A stretch of 64,000 nt of DNA from Shewanella pneumatophori (lineage in GTDB: Bacteria; Pseudomonadota; Gammaproteobacteria; Enterobacterales; Shewanellaceae): positions 124,001-188,000 of the forward strand of contig NZ_JAKILB010000001.1 in the NCBI RefSeq assembly GCF_023283895.1, written 5' to 3'. Below are positions 54,410-63,638 of the stretch, piece by piece (position 1 is the stretch's first letter; every line of letters begins with the position of its first letter). The notes under the pieces are model-generated. The model had not been told where the DNA came from. It saw only the letters and a list, made by a program, of their open reading frames with translations, and did not search any database. A program made the translations under genes and the position numbers.

Positions 54410-55642
54410 TTATACGTCATTGTTTGTTACTGCAGGCTCATGGCGGCTCAAAAATTGGCATAAACCAACAAGAATAACGGCTGATAACATTAAGGCTGAA
54501 AAGGGCACTGCTGTGCCAGTATAAAATAGTGCTAATAACGGACCAGCTAAGGCACCAAATCCAAAGCGTAATGTGCCTATTACCGCGGTTGCAGTGCCGG
54601 TTTCTTTTTGAAACTTCATTAATACGATTGCATCAGCATTGACTGACATAACCCCTAAGCAAGCCATTAACGGTAATAACATCATCACTGTAAACACGTA
54701 GTTAAGCTCAAGCAGATTAACCGCTAATAATGCAATGCCTGAAATCGCGGCAAAAAATGTAGCTACTTTGAGCATACGCTTTGAACCATAACGGCCAACA
54801 ATGCGGCTATTGACCACGTTTGCCGCCATTAATGCACCAACATTGGTACTAAATAATATGGCAAAAAGCGATTTATCTAATTGGAACACTTCCATGTACA
54901 CAAAAGGTGAAGCGGTTAGATAACAAAAGAAAGCAAACGAGGTTAACACGCCGCTAGCAATGTTTAGTTTGACGCCTTTCTTGGTAAATACAGTGGCATA
55001 AGCGCCAAAAAATGACTGAGTGCTGCGGTTGCTGTTGTCTTTATCACTTGGCATCTTAAGTTTAAGGCTGACTAAAAGTAATAAAACAAAAGCATAGAAA
55101 GCCAAAATAAAAAAGATTAAGTGCCAGTCACCCAACTCTAAGATCAAACTACCAATACTTGGCGCAATTAAAGGCGCTAACATCATGATTAAACTGACAT
55201 AAGACATGCCTTTTGCGGTGTTTTTACCATAAAGCTCTTTTATGTAACCAGGCACAACAACAGTTGCCGCAGCGCCGATAAACGCCTGAATAAAACGTAA
55301 AGCTAAAAAGCTTTCAATACTGGTTACAAACGCAAGTCCCAGGCTCGAAATCATAAAACCTATGAGGCCAATCAATACCAGTTTTTTACGGCCGAACCTA
55401 TCGGCAAGCGGACCAAAGCAGAGCATACCTAATGCGTAGCCGCCTAAGTACAAGCTTAACGATTGTTGCACTAAAGTGATATCGGTATTAAAGCTTGTCG
55501 CTAGTGTTGCCATTGCCGGCAAGTACATATCGATTGCCAGTGGGGTAATCGCAATAATGGCTGATAGCATAGGGATCAGTAAAGCTAAGCTAGCGCCAAA
55601 AGGATATTTTTGATTGCTTTGGTTCACAGGTGAGTTGTTCAA
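54410..55642 (-). CDS. bcr: Bcr/CflA family multidrug efflux MFS transporter
   Basis: 410 residues with twelve predicted membrane helices. MFS signatures: PLAIDMYLPAMATLATSFNT (Bcr-type helix 1), LGGYALGMLCFGPLADRFGRKKLVLIGLIGF (motif A) and ALRFIQAFIGAAATVVVPGYIKELYG (motif B/C). A drug:proton antiporter, inner membrane. Substrate not predictable. Single gene. Confidence 0.92.
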   Translation of the reverse strand: MNNSPVNQSNQKYPFGASLALLIPMLSAIIAITPLAIDMYLPAMATLATSFNTDITLVQQSLSLYLGGYALGMLCFGPLADRFGRKKLVLIGLIGFMISSLGLAFVTSIESFLALRFIQAFIGAAATVVVPGYIKELYGKNTAKGMSYVSLIMMLAPLIAPSIGSLILELGDWHLIFFILAFYAFVLLLLVSLKLKMPSDKDNSNRSTQSFFGAYATVFTKKGVKLNIASGVLTSFAFFCYLTASPFVYMEVFQLDKSLFAILFSTNVGALMAANVVNSRIVGRYGSKRMLKVATFFAAISGIALLAVNLLELNYVFTVMMLLPLMACLGVMSVNADAIVLMKFQKETGTATAVIGTLRFGFGALAGPLLALFYTGTAVPFSALMLSAVILVGLCQFLSRHEPAVTNNDV

Positions 55643-56111
55643 CGGTACCTCAATATAATTCTTAAACTGGAGCTGTTCTGGTGTTATTCAATGTATATCA
55701 GCGAAGCATTTGGACTTATAGCAATGGAGCTTGCAGAGAAATCTAAATAGGGCGCTTATCAGTGTTAGATCTGCTGGTGCTTACATTGTAGGCTAAATGA
55801 TTTTAGTCAATGAAAGGAGCACGCAAAATGTTGTGTAAATAAGCGTGTCAGATGCATTCATAGTAGCGTTTTAGGCAAAATTTTCAATCAAAAAACCGCT
55901 TTATTTCTCTGCAAATCTTAGCCAATTTGTAAGCAAAAGCTTAAAGCTGGTTTTGCGTTTTTATCACGATCTACTTGTCACCTAAATGTCTTGTTGCTGT
56001 CATCTTAATGTCGTTAATTCGCAATAGGTTGGTTGGCGCTCAAATGGCTGCTCTGTCAGGTGTAGCTATTTAGCCAAAGATATTGATCCCGTATTGAATA
56101 AAGGAATAACG

Positions 56112-57983
56112 ATGAAAAAGCAATTCAAACTAGTGCCTTTGCTGGTGAGCGCTTGCTGGTTAACAGCGTGCTCTGACGATGGTGAAAATGGTGCAGCAGG
56201 TCAAGACGGGAGTAATTCACTTGTCGCCATTTCAGCACTGGCTATTGGCAGCGAACAGTGTCCATTGGGCGGTAAAATGGTCACAACAGGGCTGGATATT
56301 AATGGTAACGGTAATCTGGACGACAATGAAGTTGATAGTGCGCAAACCCAGTACCTTTGTAATCAAACTAGTAACAAGCTAACCGCTGAACTAATTGGTC
56401 GTTTTCAAAGTGACATTTATGGGCTAAGTGCTGCTGAAATTGTCGATTTTCATAGCCAGTCAAAGCGTATATTTGTCGTAAATGCTCAAAGCGGAAAAGT
56501 TGATGTATTAGATGGCTCAAGTTTGAATGTGGATGATGGCGTATCAGGTGCTGGCGCATTAGCATTAAATAATGTGAGTAAACTTAGTGAGCTAGATGTG
56601 AGTGGTGATCTCGCTCTTGAAAGATTAGGCGGCGTAAATAGTTTAAGTATCTATGAGGACCTACTTGCTGTGGCAGTTGAACGAGGTGATACAGCTGGAA
56701 ATAGTAAACAAGGGGCGGGATACATTGCGTTTTATCGATTAGATGATAGCGGTGAAGCCATGCTTGAGCAGCAAGTAGAAGTGGGTGCACTGCCTGATAA
56801 TGTGGTGTTTAACCGTGACGGTACTTTGCTATTGGTAGCAAATGAAGGTGAGCCAAATTCTGCGTATGATGCTGACCCGGAGGGAAGCATTTCGCTTATT
56901 GAAATTGCTAATGGGATCCCAGAGACAGAGGCAATGTCGCTTAATTTTAAGGACTTTAATCTTGGCGGTTCACGTCAAGATGAAGTCAGTGCAATGATAA
57001 AGCTTAATGGGCCCGGCGCCACCGTAGCACAAGATCTCGAACCTGAGTACATAGCTGTCAGTGAAGACAACACTAAAGCGTTTGTGTCGCTGCAGGAAAA
57101 CAATGCTATTGCAGTGATAAACTTAGTTGATAAGAATATTGAAGCGCTATTGCCGTTAGGGCTTAAAAATTACGGTTTAGAGAACAATAAAATTGATGCG
57201 AGTGATAAAGACGACCGGGTAAACTTTGTTGCATATCAAGATGTTTATGGTATGTATCAGCCTGATACCATACAAAGCTATCAATGGCAGGGCGCTAATT
57301 TTATCGTTACAGCTAATGAAGGTGATGCCAGAGATTATGACGGTTTTTCTGAAGAGGCACGTGCTGACGATTTAACCTTAGATCTAATGCACCCTCAACT
57401 TGCTGCCGCACAAGATAAAACTCAGCTCGGCAGGTTAAAGGTGACAACAAGTCTAGGCGATACTGACAATGACGGTGATTTTGATCAGATAGTTAGCTAC
57501 GGTGCGCGTTCATTTTCTATATGGGATGCGCAGGGCAATCAAGTGTTTGACTCAGCTTCTGACTTTTCACGCATTACTGCCGCTATTTTAGGTAATGATT
57601 TTAATAATAGTAACGATGAGAATAAAGGTGATAGCCGTAGTGATGATAAAGCGGGTGAGCCTGAAGCGTTAGCTATTGGTAGAATCGGTGATGTGACTTA
57701 TGCGTTTATCGGCCTTGAGCGTAACGGTGGTTTTATGATTTACGATATCAGCAATCCTTTTAATGTGAGTTTTGTCGATTACATTGTAAATCGTGATTTT
57801 AGCGCTGATTTTGAAATCAACACAGATACTGGCGAAGTCACTGGTGATGCAAGCTTAGCCGGCGATTTAGGACCCGAGGGGATGAAGTTTGTTACGGCGC
57901 AAAACAGCCCTACAGGCGAGCCAATTTTGATTATCGGTAACGAAGTGAGCGGTACTACAAGTGTCTATGCATTAGGCCTTTAA
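56112..57983 (+). CDS. Choice-of-anchor I family lipoprotein (alkaline-phosphatase-like)
   Basis: 623 residues from ATG 56112 with AAGGA upstream. Lipobox LTAC in FKLVPLLVSACWLTAC. After a short collagen-like GENGAAGQDGSN stretch comes a module CPLGGKMVTTGLDINGNGNLDDNEV ending in YLCNQ (two Cys, Asp/Asn-rich loop like a calcium site; resembles DUF7151). The rest is the propeller-like choice-of-anchor I domain: NVVFNRDGTLLLVANEGEPN, LEPEYIAVSEDNTKAFVSLQENNAIAVINL, FIVTANEGDARDYDGFSEEARADDLTL, AGEPEALAIGRIGDVTYAFIGLERNGGFMIYDI. The family is often called phosphatase or phytase-like, but activity is not proven. Confidence 0.85.
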   Translation: MKKQFKLVPLLVSACWLTACSDDGENGAAGQDGSNSLVAISALAIGSEQCPLGGKMVTTGLDINGNGNLDDNEVDSAQTQYLCNQTSNKLTAELIGRFQSDIYGLSAAEIVDFHSQSKRIFVVNAQSGKVDVLDGSSLNVDDGVSGAGALALNNVSKLSELDVSGDLALERLGGVNSLSIYEDLLAVAVERGDTAGNSKQGAGYIAFYRLDDSGEAMLEQQVEVGALPDNVVFNRDGTLLLVANEGEPNSAYDADPEGSISLIEIANGIPETEAMSLNFKDFNLGGSRQDEVSAMIKLNGPGATVAQDLEPEYIAVSEDNTKAFVSLQENNAIAVINLVDKNIEALLPLGLKNYGLENNKIDASDKDDRVNFVAYQDVYGMYQPDTIQSYQWQGANFIVTANEGDARDYDGFSEEARADDLTLDLMHPQLAAAQDKTQLGRLKVTTSLGDTDNDGDFDQIVSYGARSFSIWDAQGNQVFDSASDFSRITAAILGNDFNNSNDENKGDSRSDDKAGEPEALAIGRIGDVTYAFIGLERNGGFMIYDISNPFNVSFVDYIVNRDFSADFEINTDTGEVTGDASLAGDLGPEGMKFVTAQNSPTGEPILIIGNEVSGTTSVYALGL

Positions 57984-58014
57984 TACCAATCAGTGCTCAG
58001 TAAAATAAAACAAT

Positions 58015-58048
58015 AAAAAACTCCGTTATGTTAGTAACGGAGTTTTTT
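58015..58048. terminator. Bidirectional terminator, 14-bp stem
   Basis: AAAAAACTCCGTTA at 58015-58028 pairs with TAACGGAGTTTTTT at 58035-58048 around TGTTAG, between two convergent genes. Confidence 0.92.
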
Positions 58049-58111
58049 ATTAATTACATTTATGAGCTTTTGTATAGCCTAGGCTATCTAACAAAGCATC
58101 ATTAATAAAGC

Positions 58112-58453
58112 TTAGAAACCGCGAGGTAATTGACCTTTACCTGCTAGTTTTTCACGCCATAGCTCTTTAGGGGTTTTACCGCCGTTTTTAGCTGCTGGCT
58201 TGTCTGCTGTTTTAGCAGGAGTTTTCTTCGCTGCAGGTTTAGCTGCTGCTTTTTTCTCAGCTTTAGCTTCAACTGGCGCACTAGCACCACCAACGTCGGC
58301 TAACATCGCTTCTAAATCACTAAAGCGTAAAGATTTACCGCCATCGATTTTGTACCAGCTACCTTTCTGTTCAATTTTAACAGCTTGGCCATCACGCGCA
58401 GTAAGCGCAGCCTCAAGTGTGCTGATAACTTCTTCTTTGGTCAGTTTAGACAT
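58112..58453 (-). CDS. Small protein with Ala/Lys-rich linker
   Basis: 113 residues. A short folded N-terminal part (SKLTKEEVISTLEAALTARDGQAVKIEQKGSWYKIDGGKSLRFSDLEAML) is followed by a low-complexity Ala/Lys/Pro linker (about residues 66-90, repeats of KAAAKPAAKK type resembling histone H1-like tails) and a basic C-terminus ending PKELWREKLAGKGQLPRGF. The linker suggests nucleic-acid or surface interaction, but no function is known to me. AGGTT precedes the ATG. Confidence 0.8.
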   Translation of the reverse strand: MSKLTKEEVISTLEAALTARDGQAVKIEQKGSWYKIDGGKSLRFSDLEAMLADVGGASAPVEAKAEKKAAAKPAAKKTPAKTADKPAAKNGGKTPKELWREKLAGKGQLPRGF

Positions 58454-58701
58454 AATAATAACCTGTTTATTTTTGTGTGTACTTGAAGGTTTGTACTGAT
58501 TTTATCGTTTAAAGTACCGTAAAGTCCAATTTTAGCCGTATTTGGCTGTATTTCTATGATGTTTTAAGCATTTTTTGTTAAAAGTAGCATTAAAAATGTT
58601 CAATTTATTCAACTGAGTAAACTTAGATAGCTTTACGGCTTAACTGTTTATTTATACTAACAATAGGTTAAAATGAGTTTTTTGCTATCTTTGGCGGATT
58701 T

Positions 58702-59454
58702 ATGACGCGCACTGAACTGAGCCAATATTTGGCAGATTATTTACAAACCTCAAGTTTTAAAGACTATGCGCCAAACGGATTGCAAGTTGAGGGTAAGGCT
58801 GAGATAAACACAATCGTGACTGGCGTTACAGCTTGTCAGGCATTAATAGACGCGGCGATTGAACTTAACGCAGATGCGATTTTAGTTCACCATGGTTTTT
58901 TCTGGAAAAGTGAGCCAGAAATCATTGTCGGAATGAAGCAAAAGCGCATTAAAGCGTTACTAGTTAATGACATTAACTTGATGGGTTACCATTTACCGCT
59001 AGATGCGCACCCTGTAGTTGGTAACAATGCACAGCTTGCTAAAGTACTTGAAATTGTTGAGCCTGAAGTGATTGAAGGTGTGGCTCAAGGGCTTATTTGG
59101 CAAGGTAAATTGGCTCAGCCATTAACGGCAAAAGCGTTTAATGAACATATTTCGCAAAAGCTAAATCGTTGTTGTCAGCATTTAGGTGACGACAGTGCCA
59201 TGGTGTCGACCGTTGCTTGGTGCACAGGTGGAGCGCAAGATTATATTGATATTGCGGCAAGTAGGGGGATTGACGCCTTTATTAGCGGTGAGGTGTCAGA
59301 GCGAACTTATCATTTAGCGGTAGAGCAGGGGATCCAATACTACGCAGCAGGCCACCACGCAACTGAGCTATATGGTATTCAAGCATTAGGTGAGCATTTG
59401 GCTGATAAATTTGGTTTAGCGCATCACTTTGTTGATATCGTGAATCCAGTTTAA
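58702..59454 (+). CDS. ybgI: Nif3-like dinuclear metal-centre protein (YbgI)
   Basis: 250 residues, the length of YbgI. Metal ligands: DAILVHHGFFWKSEP (two His), MGYHLPLDAHPVVGNNAQLA (Asp, His), and C-terminal YYAAGHHATELYGIQALGEHLA (His, Glu). Forms a hexameric toroid with a di-metal site; YbgI has been linked to hydrolysis or DNA handling and GTP cyclohydrolase-like roles, not settled. Single gene ending with a strong terminator. Confidence 0.93.
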   Translation: MTRTELSQYLADYLQTSSFKDYAPNGLQVEGKAEINTIVTGVTACQALIDAAIELNADAILVHHGFFWKSEPEIIVGMKQKRIKALLVNDINLMGYHLPLDAHPVVGNNAQLAKVLEIVEPEVIEGVAQGLIWQGKLAQPLTAKAFNEHISQKLNRCCQHLGDDSAMVSTVAWCTGGAQDYIDIAASRGIDAFISGEVSERTYHLAVEQGIQYYAAGHHATELYGIQALGEHLADKFGLAHHFVDIVNPV

Positions 59455-59490
59455 CTATTTGATTGGTAAGACCAAATAACTTTACCCAAT

Positions 59491-59519
59491 AAAAAAGCCG
59501 CTAATTTAGCGGCTTTTTT
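59491..59519. terminator. Bidirectional terminator between ybgI and metG
   Basis: AAAAAAGCCGCTA at 59491-59503 pairs with TAGCGGCTTTTTT at 59507-59519 around ATT; ideal T tracts on both strands. Confidence 0.93.
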
Positions 59520-59543
59520 GGTTAACGTATTAAGTATAAAAGC

Positions 59544-61583
59544 TTATTTAACTTTCATACCAGGCTGAGCGCCTTCATGTGGCTCCATGATCCAAAGATC
59601 TTTTCCGCCAGGACCAGCAGCGAGTACCATACCTTCTGATACACCAAAGCGCATTTGACGCGGTGCAAGGTTAGCAACCATAACAGTTAGCTTACCTTCT
59701 AGATCTTCAGGCGCATAAGCTGACTTAATACCAGCAAATACTTGCTTGGTTTCGCCGCCCAAATCTAACTCAAGACGTAAAAGCTTGTTGGCTTCTTTAA
59801 CGTGTTCAGCTTTGGCAATGCGTGCGATACGTAGATCGATTTTAGCGAAATCATCAAAGCTGATCTCATCGCTAATAGGGTCTTGCTCAAGCGGGCTCTT
59901 AACCTCTGTTTTAACTTCAGGCTCAGCTGTTACTTGTAAATTTTCAGTTGAGGCTTCGATAATCGCTTCGATGCTCTTCATCTCAACACGCTGCATTAAA
60001 GCCTTAAATTTAGCAATTTCGTGGCCAGCTAGATCGATGTCTAGGTTGTCCCACGTTAGCTCCATTTGTAAGAAGGCTTCAACATCTTGCGCAAGCTTAG
60101 GTAGCACAGGCTTAAGGTAAGTGACCAAAATGCGGAACAAGTTAAGTGCATTACTACAAACTTGATGTGCTTGTTCTTGCTTATCATCTTCTTTGATCAA
60201 CTGCCATGGTGCAGAATCTGCAACATAAGCGTTAGCAATATCTGCTAGCGTCATGATTTCACGCATAGCTTTACCGTATTCACGAGTCTCGTAGAAGTTG
60301 GCAATGCTTTCTTGTTTCGCTAAGAAGCTTGTTGTTAGACTTGTATCGTTAATTTTTGCTAGCTTGCCATCAAAGCGCTTGCTAATAAAGCCTGCGGTGC
60401 GTGATGCCAAGTTAACTAGCTTACCAACTAAATCAGAGTTAACGCGTTGAGCGAAATCTTCAAGATTTAAATCAAGATCATCAATTCTGCTGCTTAATTT
60501 AGCGGCGTAGTAGTAACGTAGGTACTCAGGATCTAAGTTATCAAGGTAAGTACGTGCCTTAATGAAGGTGCCTTTAGACTTTGACATCTTAGCGCCATTA
60601 ACCGTTACATAACCGTGTGCGTATACGCTAGTTGGTTTACGTAGCCCTGCACCATCAAGCATTGCAGGCCAGAATAGACTGTGGAAGTAAACGATATCTT
60701 TACCGATGAAGTGATACACTTCAGCGGTTGAATCTTTGGCCCAGAAATCGTCGAAGTTTAGATCGTCACGCTTATCACACAGGTTCTTAAATGAGCCCAT
60801 ATAGCCAATAGGTGCGTCTAACCATACGTAGAAGAATTTACCTGGCGCATCTGGAATCTCAAAACCAAAGTAAGGTGCATCACGAGAAATATCCCACTGT
60901 TGCAAACCTTGCTCAAACCATTCACCTAGCTTGTTAGCCATCTCTTGTTGTAATGAACCTGAGTTGATCCACTCTTTCAACATGCCTTCAAATGCTGGCA
61001 GGTCAAAGAAGAAGTGCTCAGTATCTTTCATTACTGGCGTTGCGCCTGAAACTGCTGACTTAGGGTTGATAAGATCGGTGGTGCTGTATGTCGCACCACA
61101 GTTATCACAGTTGTCACCGTATTGGTCTTCAGACTTACAGCGTGGGCAAGTGCCCTTTACAAAACGATCTGGTAAGAACATCGACTTTTCAGGATCGAAA
61201 AGTTGAGAAATCGTTTTGGTTTTGATGTAACCGTTGTCGCGTAGCTTGATGTAAATATCGCTAGCCAGCTGGCGGTTTTCGTCACTGTGAGTGCTATGGA
61301 AATTATCAAACTGGATATTGAAGTCAGCAAAATCTTTCTCATGTTCTTTTTGAACTTGAGCGATCATCTCTTCAGGAGTAATCCCCAACTGCTGTGCTTT
61401 AAGCATGATTGGCGTGCCGTGAGCATCGTCTGCACAGATATAATGACATTCATGTCCACGAAGCTTTTGAAAACGTGACCAGATATCGGTTTGAATATAC
61501 TCTAACATATGGCCTAAGTGGATAGGACCATTAGCATATGGAAGGGCACTTGTGACTAAGATTTTACGTTGTGAATTTGCCAT
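59544..61583 (-). CDS. metG: Methionyl-tRNA synthetase
   Basis: 679 residues, as in E. coli (677). Class I synthetase: [13 protein letters not shown] (HIGH box, HLGH at 22-25), zinc-binding knuckle [27 protein letters not shown] (KMSKS) around residue 335, and a C-terminal tRNA-binding/dimerisation domain ([28 protein letters not shown]). Charges tRNA-Met for initiation and elongation. Divergent from mrp with 160 bp between; no T-box or other leader is visible. Confidence 0.97.
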   Translation of the reverse strand: MANSQRKILVTSALPYANGPIHLGHMLEYIQTDIWSRFQKLRGHECHYICADDAHGTPIMLKAQQLGITPEEMIAQVQKEHEKDFADFNIQFDNFHSTHSDENRQLASDIYIKLRDNGYIKTKTISQLFDPEKSMFLPDRFVKGTCPRCKSEDQYGDNCDNCGATYSTTDLINPKSAVSGATPVMKDTEHFFFDLPAFEGMLKEWINSGSLQQEMANKLGEWFEQGLQQWDISRDAPYFGFEIPDAPGKFFYVWLDAPIGYMGSFKNLCDKRDDLNFDDFWAKDSTAEVYHFIGKDIVYFHSLFWPAMLDGAGLRKPTSVYAHGYVTVNGAKMSKSKGTFIKARTYLDNLDPEYLRYYYAAKLSSRIDDLDLNLEDFAQRVNSDLVGKLVNLASRTAGFISKRFDGKLAKINDTSLTTSFLAKQESIANFYETREYGKAMREIMTLADIANAYVADSAPWQLIKEDDKQEQAHQVCSNALNLFRILVTYLKPVLPKLAQDVEAFLQMELTWDNLDIDLAGHEIAKFKALMQRVEMKSIEAIIEASTENLQVTAEPEVKTEVKSPLEQDPISDEISFDDFAKIDLRIARIAKAEHVKEANKLLRLELDLGGETKQVFAGIKSAYAPEDLEGKLTVMVANLAPRQMRFGVSEGMVLAAGPGGKDLWIMEPHEGAQPGMKVK

Positions 61584-61743
61584 CTTTTCTCAAAATCGCT
61601 GGGAACCAAATTGGAATGGCATAGATACTAACCGATCCTATGCATAGTTTCATCAAAAGCTCGCACAAGTGGATTAAATCTAGACTAATGTTTGCCAGAA
61701 TATCTGGTACAATTGCGCAAATCTTATTTAGGGGGTCAGCATT

Positions 61744-62859
61744 TTGTCTTCAACACATCCAAATTATCATCTCGATGATGCTTTACTCAGTCAAGTTTTA
61801 GCGATTCTCGATACCTTTCAAGACACGTATTTGAACAAAAGTTTGCTCAGTGCGGGCATGGTTACAAAACTTGCAATTGAAGGTAAGCGACTACAACTTG
61901 GTTTATGCTATTCATACCCATGTCAGACGCAGTATCGTGACATTGTAATGGCAGTGACTAAAGCGTTAGCAACATTGGATGCTATCGATGAAGTAGAATG
62001 TGAAATCGATTTCCAACCAGAAACGGTTTCAGCGATTAGCGCTGTTGAGCCACTACCTAATATTAAGCAAATTATTGCTGTTGCTTCAGGTAAAGGCGGC
62101 GTGGGTAAATCAACAACTGCAGTTAACCTTGCCTTAGCATTGGCGGCAGAAGGTGCCAGCGTTGGTATTCTAGATGCTGATATCTATGGTCCATCCATTC
62201 CGATGATGTTAGGTGTTGAAGATTTCAAGCCTGTATCGCCAGATGGTAAAATCATGACCTTTGCTCCGGCACATGGCATTGCAGCGCAATCTATCGGCTT
62301 TATGTTAGATGGTGACCAAGCTGCAGTATGGCGTGGCCCAATGGCGGCTGGTGCGCTAGTACAGCTACTTACTGAAACTGAGTGGCCTGAGTTAGATTAC
62401 TTAGTGATTGATATGCCACCAGGAACTGGTGATATCCAGCTTACTTTGTCGCAAAAAGTGCCAGTAAGTGGTGCCGTAATCGTTACAACACCGCAAGATA
62501 TTGCGTTGGCTGACGCTAAAAAAGGCGTGAGCATGTTCCAAAAAGTAAACATCCCAGTATTGGGGATTGTTGAAAACATGAGTTTCCACCTATGTCCAGA
62601 ATGTGGTCATAAAGATCACCCATTCGGTGCAGAAGGTGGCCAGAAAATGGCAACTCGCTACAAGGTGCCACTACTCGGTCAATTACCGCTACAGCTTAAT
62701 ATCCGTGAAGATGTAGATAAAGGTACGCCAACTGTAGTGGCTGACGAATCAAGTCAAGTTGCTGGTATTTATCGTGAAATCGCTAGAAAGGTCGGGGCAC
62801 AGCTTGCGTTATGTCAAGCACAGCCTAAAGTATCAATTAGCATGTCTGATGACGAATAA
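61744..62859 (+). CDS. mrp: Iron-sulfur cluster carrier ATPase Mrp (ApbC)
   Basis: 371 residues, TTG start with TTAGGGGG upstream. N-terminal MIP18-like domain (about 10-95), then the ATPase with deviant Walker A VASGKGGVGKSTTAVNLALAL, switch I DADIYGPSIPMMLG, and VIDMPPGTGDIQLTLSQ. C-terminal CPECGHKDHPFG has the CxxC that binds a bridging [4Fe-4S] cluster in the dimer. Delivers Fe-S clusters to target enzymes. Next gene udk starts 13 bp after the stop, suggesting one transcript. Confidence 0.96.
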   Translation: MSSTHPNYHLDDALLSQVLAILDTFQDTYLNKSLLSAGMVTKLAIEGKRLQLGLCYSYPCQTQYRDIVMAVTKALATLDAIDEVECEIDFQPETVSAISAVEPLPNIKQIIAVASGKGGVGKSTTAVNLALALAAEGASVGILDADIYGPSIPMMLGVEDFKPVSPDGKIMTFAPAHGIAAQSIGFMLDGDQAAVWRGPMAAGALVQLLTETEWPELDYLVIDMPPGTGDIQLTLSQKVPVSGAVIVTTPQDIALADAKKGVSMFQKVNIPVLGIVENMSFHLCPECGHKDHPFGAEGGQKMATRYKVPLLGQLPLQLNIREDVDKGTPTVVADESSQVAGIYREIARKVGAQLALCQAQPKVSISMSDDE

Positions 62860-62871
62860 GGTCTATTTTAA

Positions 62872-63510
62872 ATGAATTCTAAAGATTGTGTTGTAATTGG
62901 TATCGCTGGCGCGTCAGCGTCGGGTAAAAGTTTAATCGCTAAAACGATTTATGAAGAGCTTTGCCGCGATTTAGGTACAGATCAAATTGGCGTGATTGCA
63001 GAAGATGCATACTACCGCGACCAAGGCCATTTATCTATGGACCAACGTGTACTAACTAATTATGACCATCCTAAGGCACTGGACCACGAGTTATTGTGCA
63101 GCCACTTACGTGAGTTAAAAGCAGGAAACGCGGTAGATGTACCTGTATATAGCTATACAGAGCATACGCGTACCGACGAAAAAGTAACACTGACTCCTAA
63201 AAAAGTGATTATTTTAGAAGGGATTCTGCTACTGACAGATCCTGCTCTTCGTAAAGAGATGGATGCTTCTGTATTTATGGATACTCCGCTGGATATCTGT
63301 TTTATGCGCCGTCTTGCACGCGATGTGGCTGAGCGTGGCAGAACAATGGATTCTGTTATGCAACAGTACACAGAAACTGTTCGCCCAATGTTCTTGCAGT
63401 TCATTGAACCGTCAAAGCAATACGCTGATATTATCGTGCCTCGCGGTGGCAAAAACCGTATCGCAACGGATATCTTAAAAGCGCGTATTCAGCATTTACT
63501 TGCAAAATAA
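62872..63510 (+). CDS. udk: Uridine/cytidine kinase
   Basis: 212 residues (E. coli Udk 213). P-loop [20 protein letters not shown], then [31 protein letters not shown], the substrate-binding region [14 protein letters not shown] and the LID-like [21 protein letters not shown]. Phosphorylates uridine and cytidine to UMP and CMP with GTP/ATP, the salvage step downstream of nucleoside import. AAGGT precedes the ATG, and mrp ends 12 bp upstream. Confidence 0.96.
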   Translation: MNSKDCVVIGIAGASASGKSLIAKTIYEELCRDLGTDQIGVIAEDAYYRDQGHLSMDQRVLTNYDHPKALDHELLCSHLRELKAGNAVDVPVYSYTEHTRTDEKVTLTPKKVIILEGILLLTDPALRKEMDASVFMDTPLDICFMRRLARDVAERGRTMDSVMQQYTETVRPMFLQFIEPSKQYADIIVPRGGKNRIATDILKARIQHLLAK

Positions 63511-63638
63511 GATAACTTACTCATATTAAGAGAACTTAGCGGATATGCGGTTAACTGGCCTAAATAGATTTACTAAGGTTTGGGCACAAGTGAGAAAGTA
63601 CAGCAACAAGCTGCTAGTCAAAGTAATCAGGATTGCTA

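Noticed and set aside
55925..55975. Hairpin GCAAAA...TTTTGC with T run before the choice-of-anchor gene
   Set aside because: No rightward gene ends upstream of it, and the stem is interrupted; not called a terminator.
59746..60120. 124-codon rightward frame inside metG
   Set aside because: Antisense to the tRNA-binding domain, low-complexity Ser-rich product, no ribosome site.
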